In this document: positions 7,343 to 13,704 of the stretch, in pieces
How the letters are laid out: every line of letters begins with the position of its first letter
Position numbering within the stretch: the stretch's first letter is position 1
Source of the DNA: Anaerolineales bacterium
GTDB lineage: Bacteria > Chloroflexota > Anaerolineae > Anaerolineales > DRMV01
Length of the DNA stretch: 13,704 nt
Direction: 5' to 3'
Assembly (NCBI GenBank): GCA_015491595.1
Contig: WFVP01000444.1
Span: forward strand, 1 to 13,704
Position numbers and translations under genes: made by a program
The notes under the pieces: generated by a model
Seen by the model: the letters and a program-made list of their open reading frames with translations, nothing else
The model's database searches: none
Told to the model about the DNA's origin: nothing

Positions 7343-7354
7343 CGCTGTCCCCGG
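7329..7354. repeat. Inverted repeat in the divergent FHA / L,D-transpeptidase promoter region
   Basis: CCGGGGA (7329-7335) and TCCCCGG (7348-7354) are exact reverse complements separated by 12 bp, in the middle of the 94-bp region between the two start codons. Arm spacing near two helical turns suits a dimeric DNA-binding protein, and it overlaps the minus -35. Operator function is inference; no regulator gene is nearby. Confidence 0.4.
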
Positions 7355-7364
7355 AGGTTTTGAG

Positions 7365-7370
7365 TAGAAT
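7365..7370 (+). promoter_or_regulatory. Possible -10 box of the L,D-transpeptidase gene, implying a leaderless or very short-leader mRNA
   Basis: TAGAAT (5 of 6) ends 9 nt before ATG 7380, so a start would fall at or just before the ATG. No good -35 is seen (CCGCTG at 17-bp spacing). The GGAGGT at 7353-7358 lies 21 nt before the ATG, too far for a normal ribosome binding site, and would not be transcribed from this promoter. Confidence 0.3.
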
Positions 7371-7379
7371 GCAAGTACC

Positions 7380-8447
7380 ATGAGCGCTGGACACCGTGGT
7401 TGGGCGCTGAACCGGCGGGAATTCCTGACCCTGGCCCTGTCCGGCCTGGCCTCCCTGGCATGGGAATGGCTCCCATGGCCGGACAAGCAGGACTACAACG
7501 CCCTGCAACCCGTGGGCCTGGGGCGGGTGACGGTGGAACGCATCTCGGTGCGGCCCGAACCCTCCTTCCGCGCGCCCATCCAGGGGTACCTCTATCGGGA
7601 CATGGTGGTCCGTCTGCTGGAAGTCGTGCGCAGTCCCTATGGCCCGCCCCACAATCCGAAATGGTACCGGGTTGTCGGGGGATACATCCACAGCAGTTAC
7701 GTGCAACGGGTGCGGGTGGAACTGCAAACACCCTGGCAGGGCGCCTTCCCCGAAGGTGGATGGCTGGGCGAGATTTCCGTGCCCTACACCCGCGCCCTGC
7801 GGCGCACACGCCGGCGATGGGTCAAGGTCTATCGGCTCTACTACCAGTCGGTGTACTGGGTGCGAGGCGTGGACGAAGGACCGGACGGCCGTCCCTGGTA
7901 TCGTCTGTGGGACGAACTCCTGCGGATAAACTACTGGATTCCGGCCGTCCACATGCGCCTCATCTTCCCCGAGGAACTCACGCCCATCTCGACCCACGTT
8001 CCCCCCGAAGAAAAGCGCATTGAGGTGGACCTGCGGACCCAGACGCTCCGGGCCTTTGAAGGCGACCAGGTGGTCCTGGAGACCACGATTTCTTCCGGCC
8101 TTCCCAGCGACCAGGTGCCGGACAACGGCATTCCCACCGAGACGCCGACAGGAAGGTTTCGCATTTACCTCAAGCTCCCCTCCCGTCATATGGGGGAAGG
8201 GGACCTGGTCTCCAGCCTGGATGCTTACGAGCTCCCCGGGGTACCCTGGGTCAGCTTCTTCTATCGCACGGGGGTTTCCTTCCACGGCACCTACTGGCAC
8301 GACAACTTCGGGATGCCCATGAGCCGGGGATGCATCAACATGCGGGTGGAAGAGGCCCGCTGGCTCTACCGCTGGAGCCTTCCGGAGGTGCCTTACGGCG
8401 AGGTGTACAAGGTGGGGTTCGGCACGCGGGTCGTGGTGGTGAAGTGA
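7380..8447 (+). CDS. L,D-transpeptidase (YkuD domain) with SH3-like repeats and twin-arginine signal
   Basis: 355-residue exported enzyme. YkuD-fold L,D-transpeptidases crosslink peptidoglycan stem peptides through 3-3 bonds or attach proteins to the wall. Residues 11-30 hold NRREFLTLALSGLASLA, a twin-arginine type signal or anchor with no clear AXA cleavage site. Residues about 45-112 are SH3-like (ERISVRPEPS, then KWYRVVGGYIHSSYV), and about 128-195 look like a second copy ending in PWYRLWDELLRINYWIPAVHMRLI. The catalytic domain spans about 212-355: IEVDLRTQTLRAFEGDQVV, the TPTGRFRI block, His302 in FHGTYWH, and SRGCIN with catalytic Cys318. All active-site motifs are present. ATG 7380 is the only start after an in-frame stop at 7365. 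It is the only plus-strand gene, divergent from the FHA gene and converging 19 bp from the methyltransferase stop. Confidence 0.93.
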   Translation: MSAGHRGWALNRREFLTLALSGLASLAWEWLPWPDKQDYNALQPVGLGRVTVERISVRPEPSFRAPIQGYLYRDMVVRLLEVVRSPYGPPHNPKWYRVVGGYIHSSYVQRVRVELQTPWQGAFPEGGWLGEISVPYTRALRRTRRRWVKVYRLYYQSVYWVRGVDEGPDGRPWYRLWDELLRINYWIPAVHMRLIFPEELTPISTHVPPEEKRIEVDLRTQTLRAFEGDQVVLETTISSGLPSDQVPDNGIPTETPTGRFRIYLKLPSRHMGEGDLVSSLDAYELPGVPWVSFFYRTGVSFHGTYWHDNFGMPMSRGCINMRVEEARWLYRWSLPEVPYGEVYKVGFGTRVVVVK

Positions 8448-8466
8448 ACGGGCGGCAAGGCCTTTC

Positions 8467-9231
8467 TCATTCCGCCTGCAAGAGCAAGAAGACGCTGGGG
8501 GAATACAAACTCCACGTCCACCGCCCGGTGACCTGGGCCAGACGCTCCAGGCCCAGAAGCACCCCCAAAGGCAAAAGGCGTTTCAACGGCTCCCACCGGA
8601 AGTAGGAGACGGCCCGACGGGCCTTCACCCGGAAACCGGCCGCCCGGACCCAGGCTTCCACCTGGCGGGGATGGAAATCGAAGTTCAATGGCGCGAACTC
8701 CACGGGTTCCGGAGTAAAGGGGTTCCAGGTCTGGCGGCGGGTCAGGTAGCGTAAGATGGCCTTGAGATGGCGTTTGCTGGCGTACTCCAACAGGAAGGGT
8801 GCGCCGGGCTTGAGCACCCGCCGCACCTCCCGCAACACCCGCAGCGGATCGGCCATGTGGTGCAGGGTGCGAATCATCGTGGCGGCATCAAAGGCGGCGT
8901 CCGGGAAGGGCAGGGTGTAGGCATTGGCCGCCACATAGCGATACCGGGTACCGGCCCGCCCCTGATCTAAACGCTCCCGGGCCAGACGTAGCTGACTCCG
9001 GGCGTAGTCCAGGAGCACGATTTCCCGAAAACCCTGATACCGGGGCGTCATCCGTCCCGCCCCGGCCCCGATTTCCAGCAAGCGCCCCTGTCCCCGGGGG
9101 AACAGGGCCCGCAGGGCCACCACCTCGGCCCGGTCTTCGTATTCCCGACCGCCCCGCTCCCAGAAGCGGTACTGGTAGTCCGAGCCTTCGTAGTCGCAAA
9201 CCGGCGGCAGGTCCGACGGTCTCCCCCTCAT
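8467..9231 (-). CDS. Class I SAM-dependent methyltransferase
   Basis: 254-residue soluble methyltransferase of the UbiE/Methyltransf_11 type. Motif [10 protein letters not shown] is at 52-60, the acidic SAM-ribose contact follows in IVLLDYA (Asp75), and [24 protein letters not shown] at 103-126 is the usual motif II/III region; [19 protein letters not shown] (132-150) is the typical following strand. The C-terminal half (about 170-254) is variable and ends in [11 protein letters not shown]. The substrate is unknown; these enzymes methylate quinones, lipids, sugars, polyketides and others. Its ATG overlaps the stop of the UDP-glucose dehydrogenase gene in ATGA (9228-9231), so the two are almost certainly cotranscribed and translationally coupled, which favours a role with sugar nucleotides or a glycan. 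The gene ends tail to tail with the L,D-transpeptidase gene without a visible terminator between them. Confidence 0.88.
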   Translation of the reverse strand: MRGRPSDLPPVCDYEGSDYQYRFWERGGREYEDRAEVVALRALFPRGQGRLLEIGAGAGRMTPRYQGFREIVLLDYARSQLRLARERLDQGRAGTRYRYVAANAYTLPFPDAAFDAATMIRTLHHMADPLRVLREVRRVLKPGAPFLLEYASKRHLKAILRYLTRRQTWNPFTPEPVEFAPLNFDFHPRQVEAWVRAAGFRVKARRAVSYFRWEPLKRLLPLGVLLGLERLAQVTGRWTWSLYSPSVFLLLQAE

Positions 9232-10589
9232 CCTTGCGCCCCGGCCTTGTCCCAGGTCAGGCCCGGCGGGTTGGGGTCCTCCGGAGGCGGATAGCCCCGG
9301 CCCACCCCGCGGTAAATGAAACCCAACTCGAACATGGTCTGGGGGTCGTAGATGTTCCGGCCGTCGTAAAGCACGGGACGGCGCATCAGACGTTTGATGC
9401 GGGCCATATCCAGGTGTTTGAACTCGTTCCAGTCCGTGACCACGATGAGGGCGTCCGCGCCCTCGGCCATGCTGTACGGGTCGGGGAAGTATTCCAGGTC
9501 CGGCATGAGACGCTTGGCGTTTTCCATGGCGATAGGGTCATAGGCCCGCACCCGGGCTCCTTCTTCCCTCAGGTACCGGGCGATGTCAATGGAGGGCGCT
9601 TCCCGCATGTCATCGGTGTTGGGCTTGAAGGAAAGGCCCAGGAGTCCCACGATGTGACCCTGAAGGGTGCCGCCCAGCATCTCCTTGACCCGCTGTACGG
9701 CCATGCGTCGCCGGTCCTCGTTGATTTCCAGGACGGTGTAAAGCAGTTGGGGGTAGCGACCCATGACCTCCGCGGCATAGGCCAGGGCCCGGACGTCCTT
9801 GGGGAAGCAGGACCCGCCAAAACCCAACCCTGCTTCCAGGAAATGGGGACCGATGCGGGGGTCGTACCCCATGCCCACGGCCACTTCCTTGACATCCGCG
9901 CCCAGGGCTTCGCAAATGTTGGCGATTTCATTGATGAAGGAAATCTTGGTGGCCAGGAAAGCGTTGGAGGCGTACTTAATCATCTCCGCGGTGCGGATGT
10001 CCGTAATCATGATGGGCGCGCGTAGGGGCAGGTGCAACTGGGCCACCTTTTCCGCGGCCTCCCGGTTCGTGGACCCCAGCACGATGCGGTGGGGATTCAT
10101 GAAGTCGTAAATGGCCGAACCTTCCCGTAGGAACTCGGGACACGAAACCACGGCGAAAGGTATGGGCTCCTTCTGGTGCTTCTTCACCACCTCCGTCACC
10201 CAATCCCCTGTGCCCACCGGCACCGTGGATTTGTTCACGATGATGAGGGGATGGCGCATGTGCTCGGCGATGGACCGGGCCGCGGATTCCACGTAGCGCA
10301 AATCCGCCTCGCCGTTGAGCCCGGGGGGCGTCCCCACGGCAATGAAGACGAACTCGGCGCCGTCCAGGGCCTCGGCGTAGGACGTGGTGAAGGAGAGGCG
10401 GCCCATGTCCATGTTACGGCACACCATCTCCTCCAACCCAGGCTCGTAGAAGGGCATCTCCCCTCGACGAAGCTTCTCGATTTTGTTCTCGTCAATGTCC
10501 ACGCCCACCACCCGGTTGCCCAGGTCGGCGAACCCGGCGGCGGTGACCAAGCCCACGTAACCCATGCCAATGACCGCGATTTTTCGCAT
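9228..10589 (-). CDS. UDP-glucose 6-dehydrogenase
   Basis: 453-residue cytoplasmic enzyme, close to the usual 430-450, that oxidises UDP-glucose to UDP-glucuronate with two NAD+ for capsule, exopolysaccharide or glycolipid synthesis. The N-terminal NAD-binding fold starts [12 protein letters not shown] (6-17) with the NAD-ribose acid in VVGVDID (27-33). The central part has NKSTVPVGT (119-127), [11 protein letters not shown] (153-163) and [19 protein letters not shown], with Lys205. The catalytic nucleophile is Cys261 in [12 protein letters not shown]. The C-terminal UDP-binding domain holds [16 protein letters not shown] (318-333), DPIAMENA and [11 protein letters not shown]-mannose and other nucleotide-sugar dehydrogenases share this fold, so UDP-glucose is the most likely but not proven substrate. 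ATG 10589 was chosen because GGAGG lies 10 nt upstream and the Rossmann strand follows directly; an upstream in-frame ATG at 10649 adds 20 unrelated residues. Coupled to the following methyltransferase. Confidence 0.93.
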   Translation of the reverse strand: MRKIAVIGMGYVGLVTAAGFADLGNRVVGVDIDENKIEKLRRGEMPFYEPGLEEMVCRNMDMGRLSFTTSYAEALDGAEFVFIAVGTPPGLNGEADLRYVESAARSIAEHMRHPLIIVNKSTVPVGTGDWVTEVVKKHQKEPIPFAVVSCPEFLREGSAIYDFMNPHRIVLGSTNREAAEKVAQLHLPLRAPIMITDIRTAEMIKYASNAFLATKISFINEIANICEALGADVKEVAVGMGYDPRIGPHFLEAGLGFGGSCFPKDVRALAYAAEVMGRYPQLLYTVLEINEDRRRMAVQRVKEMLGGTLQGHIVGLLGLSFKPNTDDMREAPSIDIARYLREEGARVRAYDPIAMENAKRLMPDLEYFPDPYSMAEGADALIVVTDWNEFKHLDMARIKRLMRRPVLYDGRNIYDPQTMFELGFIYRGVGRGYPPPEDPNPPGLTWDKAGAQG

Positions 10590-10711
10590 CGTGTCCTGTC
10601 CTCCACACTGCGCAATTCCCGACAGGGCCGTCTCAGGCCCATCCCGCACTTCGATTCCCGTGACCCGGATGGATGAAGGTCACGGCAGCCATAGAGGGCG
10701 TATCAAACATA
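10590..10711. other. 122-bp spacer with an 8-bp inverted repeat before the UDP-glucose dehydrogenase gene
   Basis: CCGTGACC (10658-10665) and GGTCACGG (10678-10685) are exact reverse complements around a 12-nt loop. No T-run follows on either strand, so it is not a standard terminator; it lies about 70 nt before the start codon and could be an operator or leader hairpin. I see no clear promoter for this gene, so read-through from the SCP2 gene is possible. Confidence 0.4.
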
Positions 10712-11062
10712 TCACGAAGAGGGGGAATCGGGAAGACGGAAGAGGTGCTGCAGCTGATAGAGCAACCGCAGGTCCCCGCGAATCCGCAGGCGCCCCCGCA
10801 TGTATGCGGCCAAGGGGTCCATCTCGCCGTAGAGCAACGCCCAATAATCTTCGGCGCTGACGTGGATGTCCACGTCCACGGGCTTGTCCGGCGCTTCCCG
10901 CAAGACCTCCAATTGGCCCTCGTCGAAATCCAGGTACCAGGACCCGCCGCCTTCGCCCTCAATGTGCACGCCCACCACAGCCTGCACTCCCTGCGCCGTC
11001 TCGGGACGAAAATGCTCCTTCAACGCTCGGAAGACGTCGTCAAAACTTTGAAACCGTCGCAT
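10712..11062 (-). CDS. SCP2 sterol-binding domain protein, small
   Basis: 116-residue soluble protein consisting almost wholly of one SCP2-type lipid-binding domain. Visible features are an N-terminal helix MRRFQSFDDVFRALKEHF, strands AVVGVHIEGEG and SWYLDFDEG (about 28-48), DVDIHVSAEDYWALLYGEMDP (63-83), and the family-typical end AAYMRGRLRIRGDLRLLYQL (85-104). Such domains have a hydrophobic tunnel for lipids or acyl chains; the ligand and role in bacteria are mostly unknown. The start ATG lies 3 nt after the phosphofructokinase stop TGA, and its GGAG ribosome binding site is inside the last codons of that gene, so the two are cotranscribed and probably translationally coupled. The functional link to glycolysis is unclear. 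Confidence 0.82.
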   Translation of the reverse strand: MRRFQSFDDVFRALKEHFRPETAQGVQAVVGVHIEGEGGGSWYLDFDEGQLEVLREAPDKPVDVDIHVSAEDYWALLYGEMDPLAAYMRGRLRIRGDLRLLYQLQHLFRLPDSPSS

Positions 11063-11065
11063 GAT

Positions 11066-12196
11066 TCACTCCGTAGAAGACGAAAGCAACTCAACCTCAT
11101 CGCCAAAGACAACGCCGATATCTCGGGCGGCCCGCACCAGCTCCCCGTTGGGGTCCACATTGCGATGGCGGGCCAGGGCGTCCTCCAGGGCCACGGGCAC
11201 GATGTCGTCGCCTCGCAAGGCGGTCATCATCCCCAACCGTCCTTCCGCGATGAAGCGCACCGCCATGGTGCCAAAACGGGTGCCCAGCACCCGGTCCGTC
11301 GCGCTGGGGGACCCGCCTCGCTGCAGGTGCCCCAGGATGAGGAAGCGGCTCTCCACGCCGGTGGCCTCCTCAATGTACCGGGCCACCACCTCCGAGATGC
11401 CCCCCAGGCGGGGCACGGTGAAGGCGTCGCCGGTGCGTCGGTAGACGGGCTGCCCGCCCACGGGATAAGCGCCCTCGGCCACGGCGAAGATGCTGAACTG
11501 GCGTCCCCGTCGAACCCGCTGGCGCACGGCCTCGGCCAAGACCTCGAAATGAAAGGGAATTTCGGGAATCAGAATGACGTCCGCTCCACCCGCCAGCCCG
11601 CCGTGAAGGGCCAGGAAGCCCGCATGGCGTCCCATCAACTCCACCACCATGACCCGGTGATGGGCCTCCGCCGTGGAATGCAGTCGGTCCAGGGCATCCG
11701 CGGCCACCTGCACCGCAGTGTCGAAACCGATGGTGTAATCGGTGCCGTGGACATCGTTGTCAATAGTCTTGGGAACGCCCACGATGGGCAGGCCCATCTC
11801 GTAAAGGCGGAGCGCGGAACGCAGGGTACCGTCGCCTCCCACCACGATGACCGCATCCAGGCCCAACTCGCGGGCCCGGGCCACAATGCGCTCCGAGACG
11901 TCCACAACCACCTCCTGGCCGTCCCGCACCTCCTTCCGGGCAAAGGGCTCCCCTCGATTGGCCGCCCCCAGGATGGTCCCACCCCGGGGCAGGATGCCCA
12001 ACACCCGGTCCAGAGTCAGGGGGAACACACCATCGGGCTCCAGGAAGCCATCGTAACCGTTGCGCACGCCGTAGATTTCCCATCCGTAGACCCAGATGGC
12101 CGTCCGCACCGCCGCCCGAATGACCGCGTTAAGCCCCGGCGCATCGCCGCCGCCGGTCAGAATCGCTATCCGCTTCTTCGCTCCTCGAACCGACAT
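11066..12196 (-). CDS. pfkA: 6-phosphofructokinase, probably ATP-dependent
   Basis: 376-residue cytoplasmic enzyme that phosphorylates fructose 6-phosphate in glycolysis. Motifs in order: TGGGDAPGLNAVIR (14-27, nucleotide phosphate loop), PRGGTILGAAN (70-80), VVGGDGTLRSA (118-128), PKTIDNDVHGTDYTIGFDTA (142-161) with catalytic Asp146, ELMGRHAGF (186-194), PEIPF (211-215) and HLQRGGSPSA (290-299). At the position equivalent to Escherichia coli 104 it has Gly123, the ATP-type residue. At the position equivalent to 124 it has Lys143, as in the PPi-type and mixed clade. The G/K combination is known in the mixed-substrate PFK group, for example in actinobacteria, and is usually ATP-dependent. Length exceeds the 320 residues of classic bacterial PfkA, as usual in that group. 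ATG 12196 is preceded by GAGGAGG. An intrinsic terminator lies just upstream, so expression probably needs read-through. The SCP2 gene follows after 3 nt. Confidence 0.95.
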   Translation of the reverse strand: MSVRGAKKRIAILTGGGDAPGLNAVIRAAVRTAIWVYGWEIYGVRNGYDGFLEPDGVFPLTLDRVLGILPRGGTILGAANRGEPFARKEVRDGQEVVVDVSERIVARARELGLDAVIVVGGDGTLRSALRLYEMGLPIVGVPKTIDNDVHGTDYTIGFDTAVQVAADALDRLHSTAEAHHRVMVVELMGRHAGFLALHGGLAGGADVILIPEIPFHFEVLAEAVRQRVRRGRQFSIFAVAEGAYPVGGQPVYRRTGDAFTVPRLGGISEVVARYIEEATGVESRFLILGHLQRGGSPSATDRVLGTRFGTMAVRFIAEGRLGMMTALRGDDIVPVALEDALARHRNVDPNGELVRAARDIGVVFGDEVELLSSSTE

Positions 12197-12217
12197 CCCA
12201 CGGCCTCCTCGGGGAAC

Positions 12218-12242
12218 AAAAAGCGACCGCGCGGGCGGTCGC
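12218..12242 (-). terminator. Intrinsic terminator / candidate attenuator just before the phosphofructokinase gene
   Basis: GCGACCGC (12223-12230) and GCGGTCGC (12235-12242) form a perfect 8-bp stem around 4 nt, followed on the minus strand by five T's (12218-12222). It ends about 8 nt before the ribosome binding site of the phosphofructokinase gene (12204-12210), which leaves no room for a promoter in between. It may end the transcript of the small membrane protein gene, control the downstream genes by attenuation, or both. Confidence 0.8.
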
Positions 12243-12253
12243 CTTGGCTCCTC

Positions 12254-12280
12254 ATCACGTGATAGCCCGCTTCAACGGGC
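12254..12280. repeat. Palindrome and small hairpin upstream of the terminator
   Basis: ATCACGTGAT at 12254-12263 is a perfect 10-bp palindrome. Immediately beside it GCCCG (12265-12269) and CGGGC (12276-12280) form a 5-bp hairpin with a 6-nt loop. GCCCGC (12265-12270) is also complementary to GCGGGC (12231-12236) inside the terminator, so an alternative pairing that would break the terminator can be drawn. Regulatory function is inference. Confidence 0.4.
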
Positions 12281-12284
12281 CATT

Positions 12285-12539
12285 TTACCGTAAACGACGA
12301 CGCCACCAAAACCACAAGCCCAGACCCGTGAGGAACAACCCCAAACCCAAGCCCATCAGAAACAGGGCGCCCAGATGGCTGCGCACCACGCCCCGTCGGG
12401 CCATCTCGATTTCAAAGGAACGGGGCTCCTGCAATCGCGCGGCCATATCCCGCACGAAGGATTCGTCGGGCTGCACCGGCACCAGTCCCTGAGCCAACAA
12501 CCTCTCCAGGTCCTGCAAGCTGTCCATCTCCTTACGCAT
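12285..12539 (-). CDS. Small single-pass membrane protein of unknown function
   Basis: 84 residues; I do not recognise a family. The first about 50 residues are polar and predicted helical (SLQDLERLLAQGL, then DESFVRDMAARLQEP), and residues about 53-78 form one Leu/Gly/Phe-rich transmembrane segment (GALFLMGLGLGLFLTGLGL, then WFWW) ending in a basic tail RRRLR. A basic C-terminal end suggests that end could stay cytoplasmic, in conflict with a cytoplasmic N-terminal part, so topology is uncertain. The size and layout (short helical domain followed by one membrane span) recall small membrane-bound anti-sigma-like proteins, but no zinc-finger motif or paired sigma gene is seen, so no function is assigned. 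ATG 12539 has GAGGAGGGG just before it. A terminator follows the gene, and phosphofructokinase is next on the same strand. Confidence 0.7.
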   Translation of the reverse strand: MRKEMDSLQDLERLLAQGLVPVQPDESFVRDMAARLQEPRSFEIEMARRGVVRSHLGALFLMGLGLGLFLTGLGLWFWWRRRLR

Positions 12540-12732
12540 TGCCCCTCCTCACCCAAGCCAAACGTTGTCTTAACTCCGTCCAGTTATACAACCCCGGAGC
12601 TCCGTAAGAGTTGCTCTTGTGGGTTCGGGCTTTCGGGAAGGGTCCCGGCCGCCGACGCCTGCGGGGGACGCGCGACCCGACCCGCCGGGCGCTCATCGCT
12701 CCGGAGACGCCGGTGGACGGCCGACCCCAGGG
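12540..12732. other. 193-bp spacer: GC-rich end of the adenosylhomocysteinase transcript and promoter area of the small membrane gene
   Basis: The minus strand has a -10-like TATAAC (12583-12588, 5 of 6) about 44 nt before the small membrane gene, with a poor -35. The palindrome AAGAG-TTG-CTCTT (12606-12618) lies near the expected -35 position. From about 12640 to 12730 the DNA is extremely GC-rich with only short hairpins, for example CGGGA/TCCCG at 12634-12647. No T-run terminator for adenosylhomocysteinase was found and no gene is supported here. Confidence 0.4.

Positions 12733-13704
<972 letters not shown>

Noticed and set aside
7286..7486. Upstream extension of the FHA protein
   Set aside because: The extra 67 residues would be translated through the divergent promoter and the start of the L,D-transpeptidase gene; ATG 7285 has a good ribosome binding site.
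10673..12262. 529-codon plus-strand frame
   Set aside because: Antisense to the SCP2 and phosphofructokinase genes, with no recognisable domain.
12640..12730. Extremely GC-rich stretch as a possible structured RNA
   Set aside because: Only short, low-specificity hairpins could be drawn by eye, which is expected at this base composition.

Overview
The window is GC-rich bacterial DNA dominated by ordinary single-copy metabolic and envelope genes. The best lineage guess is Chloroflexota, perhaps an Anaerolineae-like and possibly thermophilic member. This is inference from three things: a lipoprotein with a long Pro/Thr/Glu/Ala linker after the lipobox, a fused ADP-forming acyl-CoA synthetase, and a G/K-type phosphofructokinase with an SCP2-domain partner. 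Ten protein genes are supported; nine are on the minus strand. Only the L,D-transpeptidase gene at 7380-8447 is on plus. No tRNA, rRNA, CRISPR array, insertion sequence or integrase was seen.

Left part (1-2600, minus): a BMP-family substrate-binding lipoprotein gene, then a 122-bp gap holding two strong hairpins, then a two-domain ABC ATPase that runs off the left edge. Together they are the start of a nucleoside/simple-sugar type importer whose permeases should lie to the left. The lipoprotein gene has its own promoter directly beside the terminator of the next gene upstream. Then trmFO (folate-dependent tRNA m5U54 methylation) at 2633-4042, preceded by 276 bp of non-coding DNA rich in small stem-loops, and a fused alpha-beta ADP-forming acyl-CoA synthetase at 4319-6445.

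Middle (6575-8447): an FHA-domain protein with a C-terminal membrane anchor (minus) diverges from a twin-arginine L,D-transpeptidase (plus) across a 94-bp shared promoter region with an inverted repeat. This pairs a phosphothreonine reader with a peptidoglycan crosslinking enzyme. The transpeptidase gene converges, 19 bp apart, on a methyltransferase gene that overlaps the UDP-glucose 6-dehydrogenase gene by ATGA.

Right part (10712-13704, minus): the 3' end of the gene order is adenosylhomocysteinase (cut by the right edge), a GC-rich spacer, an 84-residue single-pass membrane protein, 6-phosphofructokinase and a small SCP2-domain protein. An intrinsic terminator sits about 8 nt before the phosphofructokinase ribosome binding site, leaving no room for a promoter, so this gene probably depends on read-through and may be attenuated. 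Adenosylhomocysteinase clears the by-product of SAM-dependent methylation (for example by the 8467-9231 enzyme; TrmFO does not use SAM).

I see no obviously new multi-gene system. The most promising leads are the two attenuator-like leaders (1070-1148 and 12218-12280), the FHA/L,D-transpeptidase divergent pair, and the structured region before trmFO.
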